A DNA stretch of 10,234 nucleotides from Pseudomonadota bacterium (GTDB lineage Bacteria > Pseudomonadota > Gammaproteobacteria > Burkholderiales > Burkholderiaceae_D), in contig JAEZLB010000164.1 of the NCBI GenBank assembly GCA_023435945.1, positions 1-10,234 on the forward strand, given 5' to 3'. Within the stretch, counting starts at the first letter, position 1; each line of letters starts with the position of its first letter. The notes beneath the pieces were generated by a model. That model saw only the letters and a program-made list of their open reading frames with translations, did no database searches and was not told the DNA's origin. Below are positions 1-7,300 of this stretch, in pieces. A program made the translations under genes and the position numbers.

Positions 1-387
1 CACCAGCCCCTCGTAGATACGCCTCACATCGCGTTGTTTGCCGCGGGCAATAAAGATGGTGCCGGCCTTGTCGCATAACCAGCCCACCAGGGGCCAGTTG
101 CGTATTTCGGACTTGGCGACAAAACGGCATGGCTCGATGGAGTTGATGACAAAGATATCGAGCCAGGACAAATGATTCGCAACGATCAGCGCATGATGCG
201 GCGGGTTGCCGGCACCTGCCGCCTGTTTCAGCGTAACGCGCACGCCGCAGATGGATAGCAGCTTGCGCGACCAGGACTCGATGCGCTTCGCACGAGCCTC
301 CGCACCAAGACGGGGGAAGATGAAGGCACAAGTCGCCATCCCGGCGAACAAGTGCATGATCAGGCGCAAAAGGTGGAAGAACCGCAT
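1..387 (-). CDS. plsC: 1-acyl-sn-glycerol-3-phosphate acyltransferase (PlsC family), N-terminal 129 residues, cut by window edge
   Basis: The visible 129 codons read from ATG at 387 to the window edge. An N-terminal hydrophobic stretch (about residues 3-24, with FFHLLRLIMHLF) is likely a membrane-associated helix. The acyltransferase signature NHLSWLD is at residues 71-77, giving the catalytic His72 and Asp77 of the NHxxxxD motif. FVAKSE follows at 89-94 and GTIFIAR at 109-115, the second glycerophosphate-binding block. The later EGTR-type motif lies beyond the edge. Family knowledge: these membrane enzymes acylate lysophosphatidic acid to phosphatidic acid, the precursor of all phospholipids. 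The frame is open further upstream, and GTG at 390 is an alternative start. I prefer ATG 387 because the hydrophobic segment begins there; GGA lies 9 nt ahead. The gene starts 41 bp after pyrC' and is probably the last or a late gene of that operon. The paralogue and substrate preference cannot be told from this half. Confidence 0.9.
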   Translation of the reverse strand, partial: MRFFHLLRLIMHLFAGMATCAFIFPRLGAEARAKRIESWSRKLLSICGVRVTLKQAAGAGNPPHHALIVANHLSWLDIFVINSIEPCRFVAKSEIRNWPLVGWLCDKAGTIFIARGKQRDVRRIYEGLV

Positions 388-428
388 CACTAACTGTCCA
401 AGCGTATGCGGCTCATTGAAGCGGACAT

Positions 429-1721
429 TCAGGACTGCTGAAAAACAATCTCGCCACCGATAATAGTGGTACGCACACGCCCCTTCAATTCATAACCGAG
501 GAAAGGTGTGTGCTTGCCCTGGCTGACGATAGTCTGGCTGCTGATGAGCCAGTGTTCGTTCGGATCGAACAGACACACATCGGCAGCAGCCCCGACGGCG
601 AGGGTGCCTGCCTGCAGCCCTGCGATTTTTGCTGCATCGATAGTGACCTTGGCTACTGCACGGGATACGGCATCGGGCAGACGCTCTTCTTCCGCCCATT
701 TCAGTGCCAGGGACAGCAGCAATTCCAGGCCGGTTGCACCAGGAGAAGCTTCGCCGAAAGGCAGCAACTTCTCATCATCATCGACGGGCGTATGGTCGGA
801 ACAGATGGCGTCGACGGTACCGTCGGCCAATGCCTGACGTATGCCATCGCGGTCCCGCTGCGAGCGCAACGGAGGATCGAGGCGGGCATTGGAATCGAAG
901 AAACCGATATCAGCATCGGTCAGATGCACATGATGGGCTCCTACGTCGCAGGTGACGTGCAAACCTTCCCGCTTGGCCTTGCGGACCAGATCCAGGCCTG
1001 CGGCAGAAGAAATACGGCACAAGTGCACCCGCGCACCCGTCGCTCGCATCAACTCGAAAATCGTATGCAGTGCTATCGTTTCCGAGCTGACTGGCACGCC
1101 CGACAAACCCAGACGCGAGGCGATGGCACCGCTGTGCGCGACACCGCTACGGCCCAAATATGGGTCCTGCGGGCGCAGCCACACGGTGTAGCCGAAAGTT
1201 TGCGCATACTGCAGGGCACGCAGCAGCACCGTGGTATCAACGATGGGATGCTCAGCCTGAGAAAAGCCTATGCATCCTGCCTCGGTCAATTCCGCCATCT
1301 CAGTCAGCGACTGCCCTTTCAGCCCTACCGTCAGCGCTCCCAGCGGATGCACATGCGACTGGTTCAACGTCTTGGCGCGATGTTTGAGCATTTCCACCAG
1401 GCCTGGCTCATCCAGCACAGGGTCGGTATCCGGCGGACAGATCAGGCTGGTTACACCACCATGCATCGCTGCCTGCAATTCCGATTCCAGGGTAGCCTTG
1501 TGTTCATAACCCGGCTCGCGCAAGCGCGCGCTCAGGTCTATCAGGCCGGGAGCCACTACCAACCCTTCTGCATCTATCGTCTTGTCAGCCTGAAAGCCGG
1601 CCGGCGCTTCGCCTACAGCGGCAATCCTGCCATCGGCAATATACACATCCATCGGTGCATCGATGCCATTGGCCGGGTCTACGACATGGCCATTCCTGAT
1701 ATGGAGTTTCATTCCTTGCAC
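429..1721 (-). CDS. pyrX: Non-catalytic dihydroorotase-like protein PyrC' (PyrX), structural partner of aspartate transcarbamoylase
   Basis: The protein has 430 residues and the fold signature of type I dihydroorotase, with APGLID at 57-62, LREPG at 67-71, VTCDVGAHHVHLT at 256-268 and CSDHTP at 307-312. The metal-binding DxHxH motif is replaced by D62-L-S64-A-R66, so both metal histidines are lost. Other expected active-site residues also look replaced: Q155 in GFSQ, R183 near the usual HAED site, and R236 in HLCRIS. D309 remains. Family knowledge: in Pseudomonas an inactive PyrC' pairs with PyrB to form the dodecameric aspartate transcarbamoylase, and an active dihydroorotase is encoded elsewhere. 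The same is inferred here because the gene directly follows pyrB (gap about 44 bp). The start is uncertain: GTG at 1721 has AGGA 8 nt ahead, whereas ATG at 1712 (starting MKLHIRNG) matches the usual N-terminus but has poorly spaced AAGGA. If ATG is used the protein has 427 residues. Confidence 0.93.
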   Translation of the reverse strand: MQGMKLHIRNGHVVDPANGIDAPMDVYIADGRIAAVGEAPAGFQADKTIDAEGLVVAPGLIDLSARLREPGYEHKATLESELQAAMHGGVTSLICPPDTDPVLDEPGLVEMLKHRAKTLNQSHVHPLGALTVGLKGQSLTEMAELTEAGCIGFSQAEHPIVDTTVLLRALQYAQTFGYTVWLRPQDPYLGRSGVAHSGAIASRLGLSGVPVSSETIALHTIFELMRATGARVHLCRISSAAGLDLVRKAKREGLHVTCDVGAHHVHLTDADIGFFDSNARLDPPLRSQRDRDGIRQALADGTVDAICSDHTPVDDDEKLLPFGEASPGATGLELLLSLALKWAEEERLPDAVSRAVAKVTIDAAKIAGLQAGTLAVGAAADVCLFDPNEHWLISSQTIVSQGKHTPFLGYELKGRVRTTIIGGEIVFQQS

Positions 1722-1765
1722 TGCCTTTTTCCTAGTTTCTTGGTTTAGCGAACGAGGTCTGCGTA

Positions 1766-2728
1766 TCAGGCATTGCCGCCGAGAATGCTCATTACGGCCA
1801 TGCGTACCGCGATACCGAAAGTGACCTGCGGCAGAATCACTGCCTGCTTGCCATCCGCCACCGCCGATTCGATTTCCACGCCACGGTTTATTGGTCCGGG
1901 ATGCATGACAATAGCATCTGGCTTGGCCAACGCCAGTCGTTCGGTGGTCAGACCATAACTCTTGAAATATTCCTGCGCGGACGGCAACAATGCACCACTC
2001 ATGCGCTCGTTCTGCAAACGCAGCATGATGATCACATCCACATCCTTCAAACCCTGGTTCATGTCGGTGAACACACGCACTCCCATCTGCTCCAGGCCAC
2101 TGGGCAGCAAGGTATGAGGTCCGATAGCACGAATCTCGGGCACACCCAAAGTCGTCATTGCATGGATATCGGAACGCGCCACACGGCTGTGCAGGATGTC
2201 GCCGACAATCGCCACTCGCAGATTGGTGAAATCCTTCTTGTAGTGGCGGATGGTGTACATGTCCAGCAAACCCTGGGTCGGGTGTGCATGACGGCCATCG
2301 CCCGCATTCACTACGTGCACATAAGATTGCTTGGTATCGTTCAGGTGCTTCGCGATCAGAAAGGGCGCGCCGGACTCCGCATGACGCACGACAAACATGT
2401 CTGCATGCATCGCCGTCAGGTTATCGATGGTATCGAGCAGCGACTCACCCTTGCTGGTACTGGAAGCTGCGATATTCAGATTGATGACGTCAGCCGACAA
2501 ACGCTTGGAAGCAATTTCGAAAGTCGTACGGGTACGCGTAGAGTTTTCAAAAAACAGATTAAAAACACTCTTGCCACGCAACAGCGGCACCTTCTTCACT
2601 TCGCGATCGCCTATGCTGACGAAGGAAGAAGCCGTGTCGAGAATGCGATTAATAATAGCTTTGGGCAAACCTTCTATTGTCAGCAAGTGCTGTAGTTCGC
2701 CGTTTTTATTGAGTTGCGGATTATGCAT
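1766..2728 (-). CDS. pyrB: Aspartate carbamoyltransferase catalytic subunit
   Basis: PyrB joins carbamoyl phosphate and L-aspartate to give N-carbamoyl-L-aspartate, the committed step of de novo pyrimidine synthesis in the cytosol. The 320-residue protein shows the carbamoyl phosphate signature [12 protein letters not shown] at 60-71, the mobile-loop lysine K93 in STSKGES, VVRH at 113-116, HPTQ at 149-152, the VGD hinge at 175-177 with R182 and R185, the aspartate-domain MLRLQNERM at 235-243, and [10 protein letters not shown] at 276-285. The open frame extends 33 codons upstream inside pyrR. ATG 2728 ([10 protein letters not shown]) is chosen because it restores normal family length and overlaps the pyrR stop by 8 nt (ATGCATAA), which suggests translational coupling; no good ribosome-binding site is visible. 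No pyrI regulatory-subunit gene follows. The partner is instead the inactive PyrC' just downstream, so a class A (Pseudomonas-type) ATCase is inferred. Confidence 0.97.
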   Translation of the reverse strand: MHNPQLNKNGELQHLLTIEGLPKAIINRILDTASSFVSIGDREVKKVPLLRGKSVFNLFFENSTRTRTTFEIASKRLSADVINLNIAASSTSKGESLLDTIDNLTAMHADMFVVRHAESGAPFLIAKHLNDTKQSYVHVVNAGDGRHAHPTQGLLDMYTIRHYKKDFTNLRVAIVGDILHSRVARSDIHAMTTLGVPEIRAIGPHTLLPSGLEQMGVRVFTDMNQGLKDVDVIIMLRLQNERMSGALLPSAQEYFKSYGLTTERLALAKPDAIVMHPGPINRGVEIESAVADGKQAVILPQVTFGIAVRMAVMSILGGNA

Positions 2729-3227
2729 GGTGTACTGAAAGGGAAAAACGTCCATCATCCGCACGGTCCAGCACGAGCCTCTGCTCGGCTGGCAATGCCA
2801 GCGTGTGGGCAACAAAGTCCGCTGCAACCGGCAATTCGCGGCCGCCGCGGTCGACTAGCGTAGCCAGCAGGATGCGGGCCGGCCGGCCATAATCAAAAAG
2901 TTCGTTGATCGCAGCGCGCGTGGTGCGGCCGGTGTACAGCACATCGTCCACCAGCACGATGGTCGCGCCGTTCACATCGAAAGCAATCTGGGTGGGTTTG
3001 ACTTCGGCCGGCAAACCTTTCTCGGCGTAGTCATCACGATGAAAGGACACATCAATGAAGCCGACACGATCTGCCAGGTCCAAATCCCGGGCCAGGCGTT
3101 CCGCCAGCCAGGCGCCGCCGGAATGGATACCCACGATGGCAGGCTGGTCAGCTCCGGCCAATCCGGCTTTCATTTGTTGGAGCAGCTCCTGGTAGAGCGC
3201 TTCCGCATCAAGGTTGGAAGTGGGCAT
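2721..3227 (-). CDS. pyrR: PyrR-type uracil phosphoribosyltransferase / pyrimidine regulatory protein
   Basis: The 168-residue type I phosphoribosyltransferase has the PRPP-binding loop [12 protein letters not shown] at residues 91-102. It also has PyrR hallmarks: [13 protein letters not shown] at 33-45, [10 protein letters not shown] at 58-67 and [15 protein letters not shown] at 125-139. Family knowledge: Bacillus PyrR binds UMP-loaded pyr mRNA to cause attenuation and also converts uracil plus PRPP to UMP. Here the N-terminal residues equivalent to Bacillus Thr18, Arg19 and His22 align by eye to Leu16, Gln17 and Lys20, and no attenuator-like leader separates pyrR from pyrB. RNA-based regulation is therefore doubtful, and a UPRTase or other PRPP-sensing role is as likely. 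ATG 3227 overlaps the ruvX 3' end by 20 nt, and the stop overlaps the pyrB start, placing it firmly in the operon. No clear Shine-Dalgarno is present. Confidence 0.93.
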   Translation of the reverse strand: MPTSNLDAEALYQELLQQMKAGLAGADQPAIVGIHSGGAWLAERLARDLDLADRVGFIDVSFHRDDYAEKGLPAEVKPTQIAFDVNGATIVLVDDVLYTGRTTRAAINELFDYGRPARILLATLVDRGGRELPVAADFVAHTLALPAEQRLVLDRADDGRFSLSVHHA

Positions 3228-3603
3228 AGTCGTCGAAGTATTGTTGCAAAATTATCGCAGCAGCCTGCGCATCAATCAATTCACCACGCCGTTGCTCTAT
3301 CACTGCCGAAGAATAACGCTCATCCACCAGCGCCGTCTTGACGCCGAAGCGCCCTTCCAGCTGGTTGGCGAAACGGCGGCAGCGCACGGTCATCTCATGT
3401 TCGGCGCCATCCGGATGACTCGGCAGCCCCACCACGCAGACCGCTGGTTTCCATTCACCAATCAGCTTGCCTAGGGCAGCAAACTTGCCATTATTTGTCG
3501 CCTCAGAAATCACGGTCAGCGGCTCGGCTTGGCGCAACAAAGTATTGCCGACTGCCACGCCTATGCGTTTCAACCCGAAATCGAAGGCCAGAACCGTCTG
3601 CAC
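3208..3603 (-). CDS. ruvX: RuvX/YqgF family RNase H-fold nuclease (putative Holliday junction resolvase, 16S rRNA processing)
   Basis: The 131 residues are a normal length for YqgF. The RNase H-like signature is DFGLKRIGVAVG at 8-19, with Asp8 the expected metal ligand. It is followed by VVGLPSHPDG at 57-66, LVDERYSS at about 91-98 (acidic Asp/Glu) and the C-terminal Asp112 in IDAQAAAIILQQYFDD. Family knowledge: E. coli YqgF is needed for 16S rRNA 5'-end maturation, and homologues have been reported as nucleases or resolvases, so the physiological substrate here is not settled. The start codon is GTG at 3603, only 3 nt after the yqgE stop, and no strong Shine-Dalgarno is evident, so translation is probably coupled to yqgE. 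The 3' end overlaps pyrR by 20 nt. The yqgE-ruvX pair is widespread in Proteobacteria. Confidence 0.95.
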   Translation of the reverse strand: MQTVLAFDFGLKRIGVAVGNTLLRQAEPLTVISEATNNGKFAALGKLIGEWKPAVCVVGLPSHPDGAEHEMTVRCRRFANQLEGRFGVKTALVDERYSSAVIEQRRGELIDAQAAAIILQQYFDDYAHFQP

Positions 3604-3606
3604 GAT

Positions 3607-4185
3607 CTAGGCATGCCCGGCTTCACCAGCCAGCATGGAAACATCGAACCCCAGCAACTTCATCGCTGCACTGAAACGTTCGGGCACCGGCACGTCGAAC
3701 AGCAATTCCGGCTCAGCTTTTACCGTGAGCCAGCCATTGCGTGCAATTTCCGCTTCCAGTTGGCCCGGGCTCCAGCCGGCGCTGCCTAGTGCAATCAGCA
3801 TCTTTTCCGGGCTGTTTCCCTCTGCAACCGCTTCAAGAATGTCCTTGGATGTTGTCAATGCGATCTCGCCACTGACCTTGAGCGTGGAGGAATATTCGTT
3901 AGGCAGCGTATGCAGGATAAAACCCCGTTCAATTTGTACCGGCCCGCCGAACATGACCGGACGCCCGCCCGATGCCTGGGTACCCGTCGTAATTTCCAGC
4001 TTCAGCTCCAGCCGTTCAAACAGAATTTCAGCGCTTAGGTCGGTCGCCTTGTTGATGATGACACCCAGCGCACCTTGCTCAGTATGCTCGCAGATGTAAA
4101 CCACAGATCCGCCGAAGATGGGATCGATCATCGACGGCATCGCTATCAGGAAATGATCGGTCAGATTCAGTTCAGGAACGGTCAC
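3607..4185 (-). CDS. yqgE: YqgE/AlgH family protein
   Basis: This is the conserved cytosolic YqgE/AlgH (UPF0301) family, whose biochemical role is not established; AlgH has been linked to alginate regulation in Pseudomonas. From GTG 4185 the protein has 192 residues, close to the usual length. Signatures are DHFLIAMPSM near the N-terminus, then VVYICEH, GALGVIINK, VMFGGPVQIERGFILHT in the middle, and ALGSAGWSPGQLEAEI followed by NGWLTV in the C-terminal half. No ATG start exists ahead of the conserved core. The frame stays open to a TTG at 4233, which would add 16 residues. GTG 4185 is preferred because the added residues (NGLLSSFPIFSIEKS) look atypical, but neither start has a good ribosome-binding site. 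It is the first gene of the yqgE-ruvX-pyrRBC'-plsC operon and lies behind the chpA terminator. Confidence 0.93.
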   Translation of the reverse strand: MTVPELNLTDHFLIAMPSMIDPIFGGSVVYICEHTEQGALGVIINKATDLSAEILFERLELKLEITTGTQASGGRPVMFGGPVQIERGFILHTLPNEYSSTLKVSGEIALTTSKDILEAVAEGNSPEKMLIALGSAGWSPGQLEAEIARNGWLTVKAEPELLFDVPVPERFSAAMKLLGFDVSMLAGEAGHA

Positions 4186-4187
4186 GC

Positions 4188-4205
4188 TTTTTTCGATCGA
4201 AAAAA
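4188..4205. repeat. Perfect 18-bp palindrome T6-CGATCG-A6 ahead of yqgE
   Basis: TTTTTTCGATCGAAAAAA reads the same on both strands. It ends 2 bp upstream of the probable GTG start of yqgE (4185) and lies within the transcribed leader if the proposed promoter at 4255-4263 is right. It has no loop, so it resembles a DNA operator or a bent AT tract more than an RNA hairpin. If yqgE instead starts at TTG 4233 the palindrome would be coding. Function unknown. Confidence 0.6.
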
Positions 4206-4254
4206 TAGGGAATGATGAGAGTAAGCCGTTCAATCACGGCGCCATTGAAGCGCA

Positions 4255-4263
4255 ATTTTATCA
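4255..4263 (-). promoter_or_regulatory. Candidate extended -10 promoter for the yqgE-pyr operon
   Basis: On the minus strand TGATAAAAT fits an extended -10 (TGn plus TAAAAT, five of six matches to TATAAT). It lies in the gap between the chpA terminator and yqgE, where a promoter is expected. No convincing -35 hexamer is seen 16-18 bp upstream. Transcription would begin near 4248, giving a leader of about 60 nt to GTG 4185. Confidence 0.35.
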
Positions 4264-4343
4264 GGTTTGCCCCCCTTCACCCGGACCAAGGCTCCTACAG
4301 GCCGGCAAGCCGCATTTTCACTGCGTTATAACAAGGCGCCCAT

Positions 4344-4375
4344 AAAAAAACCGGCTGCCTGAGGCAGCCGGTTTT
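4344..4375 (-). terminator. Rho-independent terminator of chpA
   Basis: A 13-bp perfect inverted repeat (AAAACCGGCTGCC with GGCAGCCGGTTTT, positions 4347-4359 and 4363-4375) flanks a 3-nt loop. Read on the minus strand it ends in seven T residues (4350 to 4344), 17 bp after the chpA stop. It separates the chemosensory cluster from the yqgE operon. On the plus strand the T run is only four, so it is mainly directional for the minus strand. Confidence 0.93.
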
Positions 4376-4392
4376 CCGGGAGCTCATCCGCC

Positions 4393-7300
4393 TCAGTTCA
4401 CTGCCTCTTTTTTGCTTACGTAGTGCCGGATATGCTGCAGCAAGTCCTCTTCCTTATAAGGTTTTCCTATGTACTCGTTGACGCCCAGCTCCTTTGCATA
4501 ATTGCGGTGTTTTTCCGCAGTACGGGAAGTGATCATGATGATGGGAATGTCGCCGGTACGCGCGGCGCTGCGTACGTTGCGCGCAAGATCGAAACCATCC
4601 ATACGAGGCATTTCAATATCAGCCAGGATGACGTCCGGCGTCAGGGATTGCAATTTCTCCAGCGCATCGATACCATCCTTGGCCAGCACTACCTGGTAAC
4701 CTTCACGTGTCAGGAAACGCTGGGTAACACGACGCACCGTCAGCGAATCATCGACCACCATCACGATGGGCTGAGTGCGCAGTCCCTGTACCGGCTCGGC
4801 GTCCACGTCCGCCCCCTCCGACATCACCAACTCAGCCACTGCACCCATATTGTCCGCATTCTGCGCTTCCGTCAGGCGCGGCGCACGCGGCAACTCCTTG
4901 CGACGCTGCTCCAGCAATACGGGATCCAGGATCAATACGATGTTTCCCGGACCGGTTACCGTGGCACCTACCACCCCGACCAGGCGAGCCAGTTGCGGCC
5001 CGACGTTCTTGACCACGACTTCTCGATTGCCCAGCACCTGATCGACGTGGATCGCAGCTCTTTCGTCACCGCTACGCAGAATAACGATGGGTGAATATTC
5101 CTGGGTGAGCGGTGTAGTACGCATGTCGCCCAGCAAGGTGGCCAGATAGTGGACCGGCACGCGGCTGCCGCGCCAGCTAATGAAGCCATCGTTGTAAACG
5201 GTCGCCAGCGCATTGGCACGTAACTGCTGCACCTGTTCCACCAGCGCGGTGGGCACTGCATAAGTGTTACGGCCACTGACTACCAGTACTACCTGTGTCA
5301 CCGCCATACTCATGGGCAGGCGAATCACAAACTGCGTGCCGCGGCCGGTATCGCTGTATACCGAAATACGTCCGCCGACGGCCGCCGCTTCGGCACGTAC
5401 CACATCCAGGCCGACACCACGGCCGGCAAGCTCCGTCACTTCCGATGCCGTGGAAAATCCCGGATGGAAAATGAATTCCTGGATATCGTTATCGGACACT
5501 TCCATGTCATTGGTGAGCAAGCCGACTGCTTCCGCCTTCGAGCGTATGCGAGACAGGTTGAGGCCCTGTCCGTCATCCGCCACCGAGATCACGATCTCAT
5601 TGCCATCCTGCAGAATCTCGACCTGGATTTCCCCAATCTCACTTTTTCCGGCGGCCAGTCTGGCCTCGCGCGATTCGATACCGTGCACAATGGAATTACG
5701 CAGCAAATGTTCGAAAGGGCCGGCCATTTTTTCCAGCACGCTGCGATCCAGCTCCACCGACCCGCCCCGAATATCGAGGTTCACACGCTTGCCGGTTTCC
5801 TTGGCTGCCTGGCGTGTTACGCGATAGAGTCGCTCTGACACGGTTGCGAACTGCACCATGCGTACCCGCATCAGGTCTTGCTGTAATTCACGCGTCAAAC
5901 GGGCTTGCGACCCCAGGTCGTTGAGGGTGCCTTCCACGCTACGCGCCAGGTTCTGCTGCACCGACGTAACGTCGTTCACGTTCTCCGCCATGATGCGTGT
6001 CAACTCCTGCAGGCGGGTGAAACGGTCGAATTCGAGCGGATCGAAATCCCTGTCCGCAGACTGCGCCATTTGCGATGCCATCTGCGTCTCTGCCTGGATT
6101 TCCATTTCCCGAAGGTGGGAGCGCAGCCTGGCCATATTATCGGTCAGATCGTTCAGCGACTGGCGCAGCGTACTCACCTCAGTCTCGATCTTGGAACGGG
6201 CAATCGAAACCTCACCGGCATGGTTCAACAAGCGATCCAGCATATCGGAACGCACACGAACCAGCGGCACCGCCACAGGCTGAGCCGGCACCACGGGCAC
6301 CTCGGCAGCATTTTCCTGGATAACCCGGCTTTGCGATACCGCCATCCCTGAGCCCATAGCTGTCACATCCTGCATGACAGCAGCTTCCCCTGCCGTTGCA
6401 GAAATGGACGCCGTATACGCGCCGCCCTCAGGAACGTTGGCAGCAGACGATGCTGCAGGAGCTGGCTGAGGATGCTGAATCTGTTCAAACATCTGCAAGC
6501 CTGCATCCATGTGCGCCAGCAGTTCACCCACATCCGATGAACTCACCACACCTGTTCCTGCCAGATGCTGGATCTGACTTTCCATTTCATGCAGATGCTG
6601 GCCCAATGTCATGGCACCTGCCATGCGCGCGCTTCCTTTGAGCGTATGCAGGTGACGCAATAGAGCGTGTGCAGGCAAGTTATTTTGGGGATCCGCCTGC
6701 CACTCCCGCAGCGCTTGCTGCATCTGCGGCAGCACATCATTGCCTTCCTCCAAGAACACCGGCAGCAAATCGGCGTCTATTTCATCCTTGATTAAGGCTT
6801 TATCCTCGCCGTCCTCGGCCACCTGGCCGAACATGGAATGTTCGGGCTTACTGAAATCTTCCAGTGACAATGCCGTCGTGGATGACGAGTCCGAGGCAGA
6901 CACAGTCGCTTCCTCGTCGCTCTCAGCCATCACCCCTTGTGAAGATGGCGCCTGCGGCCCCTCACGATCAGCGCGAGCGAATACCTCCTTCTGCAGGTCT
7001 TTCAGCAAGCGGATTTGCGCCGGTTGCGCAGCAGGCATCTCGCACAAGGCAAACTTCTGCAACATGCTCTTGATCAGCTCTACCGATTCATCCAGCAAAT
7101 CGAATTCCAACGGTTGCAGTTGCACCGGGTTACGCGCAAGCGTTTGCAATACCATTTCCACCGCGTGCGCCAATTCCTGCATGGCATCAAACCCGACTGT
7201 CGCCGAACTGCCTGCCAGTGAGTGTGCTGCCGCAACAGCTATTTGGGATACCGGTCGCTCAGCCTCATGCCTCCACTCGGCGAGATCCTGGCCCAGCAGA

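Noticed and set aside
510..1748. A 412-codon open frame on the plus strand opposite pyrC'
   Set aside because: It lies antisense to a clearly recognised gene, has a composition typical of a reversed reading frame, shows no known domain, and has no good start context. Long antisense frames are common at this GC content.
1901..2695. A 264-codon plus-strand frame opposite pyrB
   Set aside because: It is a shadow of pyrB, with no recognisable motif and unusual His/Gln-rich composition.
2729..2827. A 33-residue N-terminal extension of pyrB
   Set aside because: The extension overlaps conserved pyrR coding sequence, and ATG 2728 gives the normal ATCase length and start.
4331..4336. TATAAC on the minus strand just after the chpA terminator as a -10 element
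   Set aside because: No acceptable -35 lies at 16-18 bp, as that position falls in the terminator stem, and the extended -10 at 4255-4263 is closer to yqgE and a better match.
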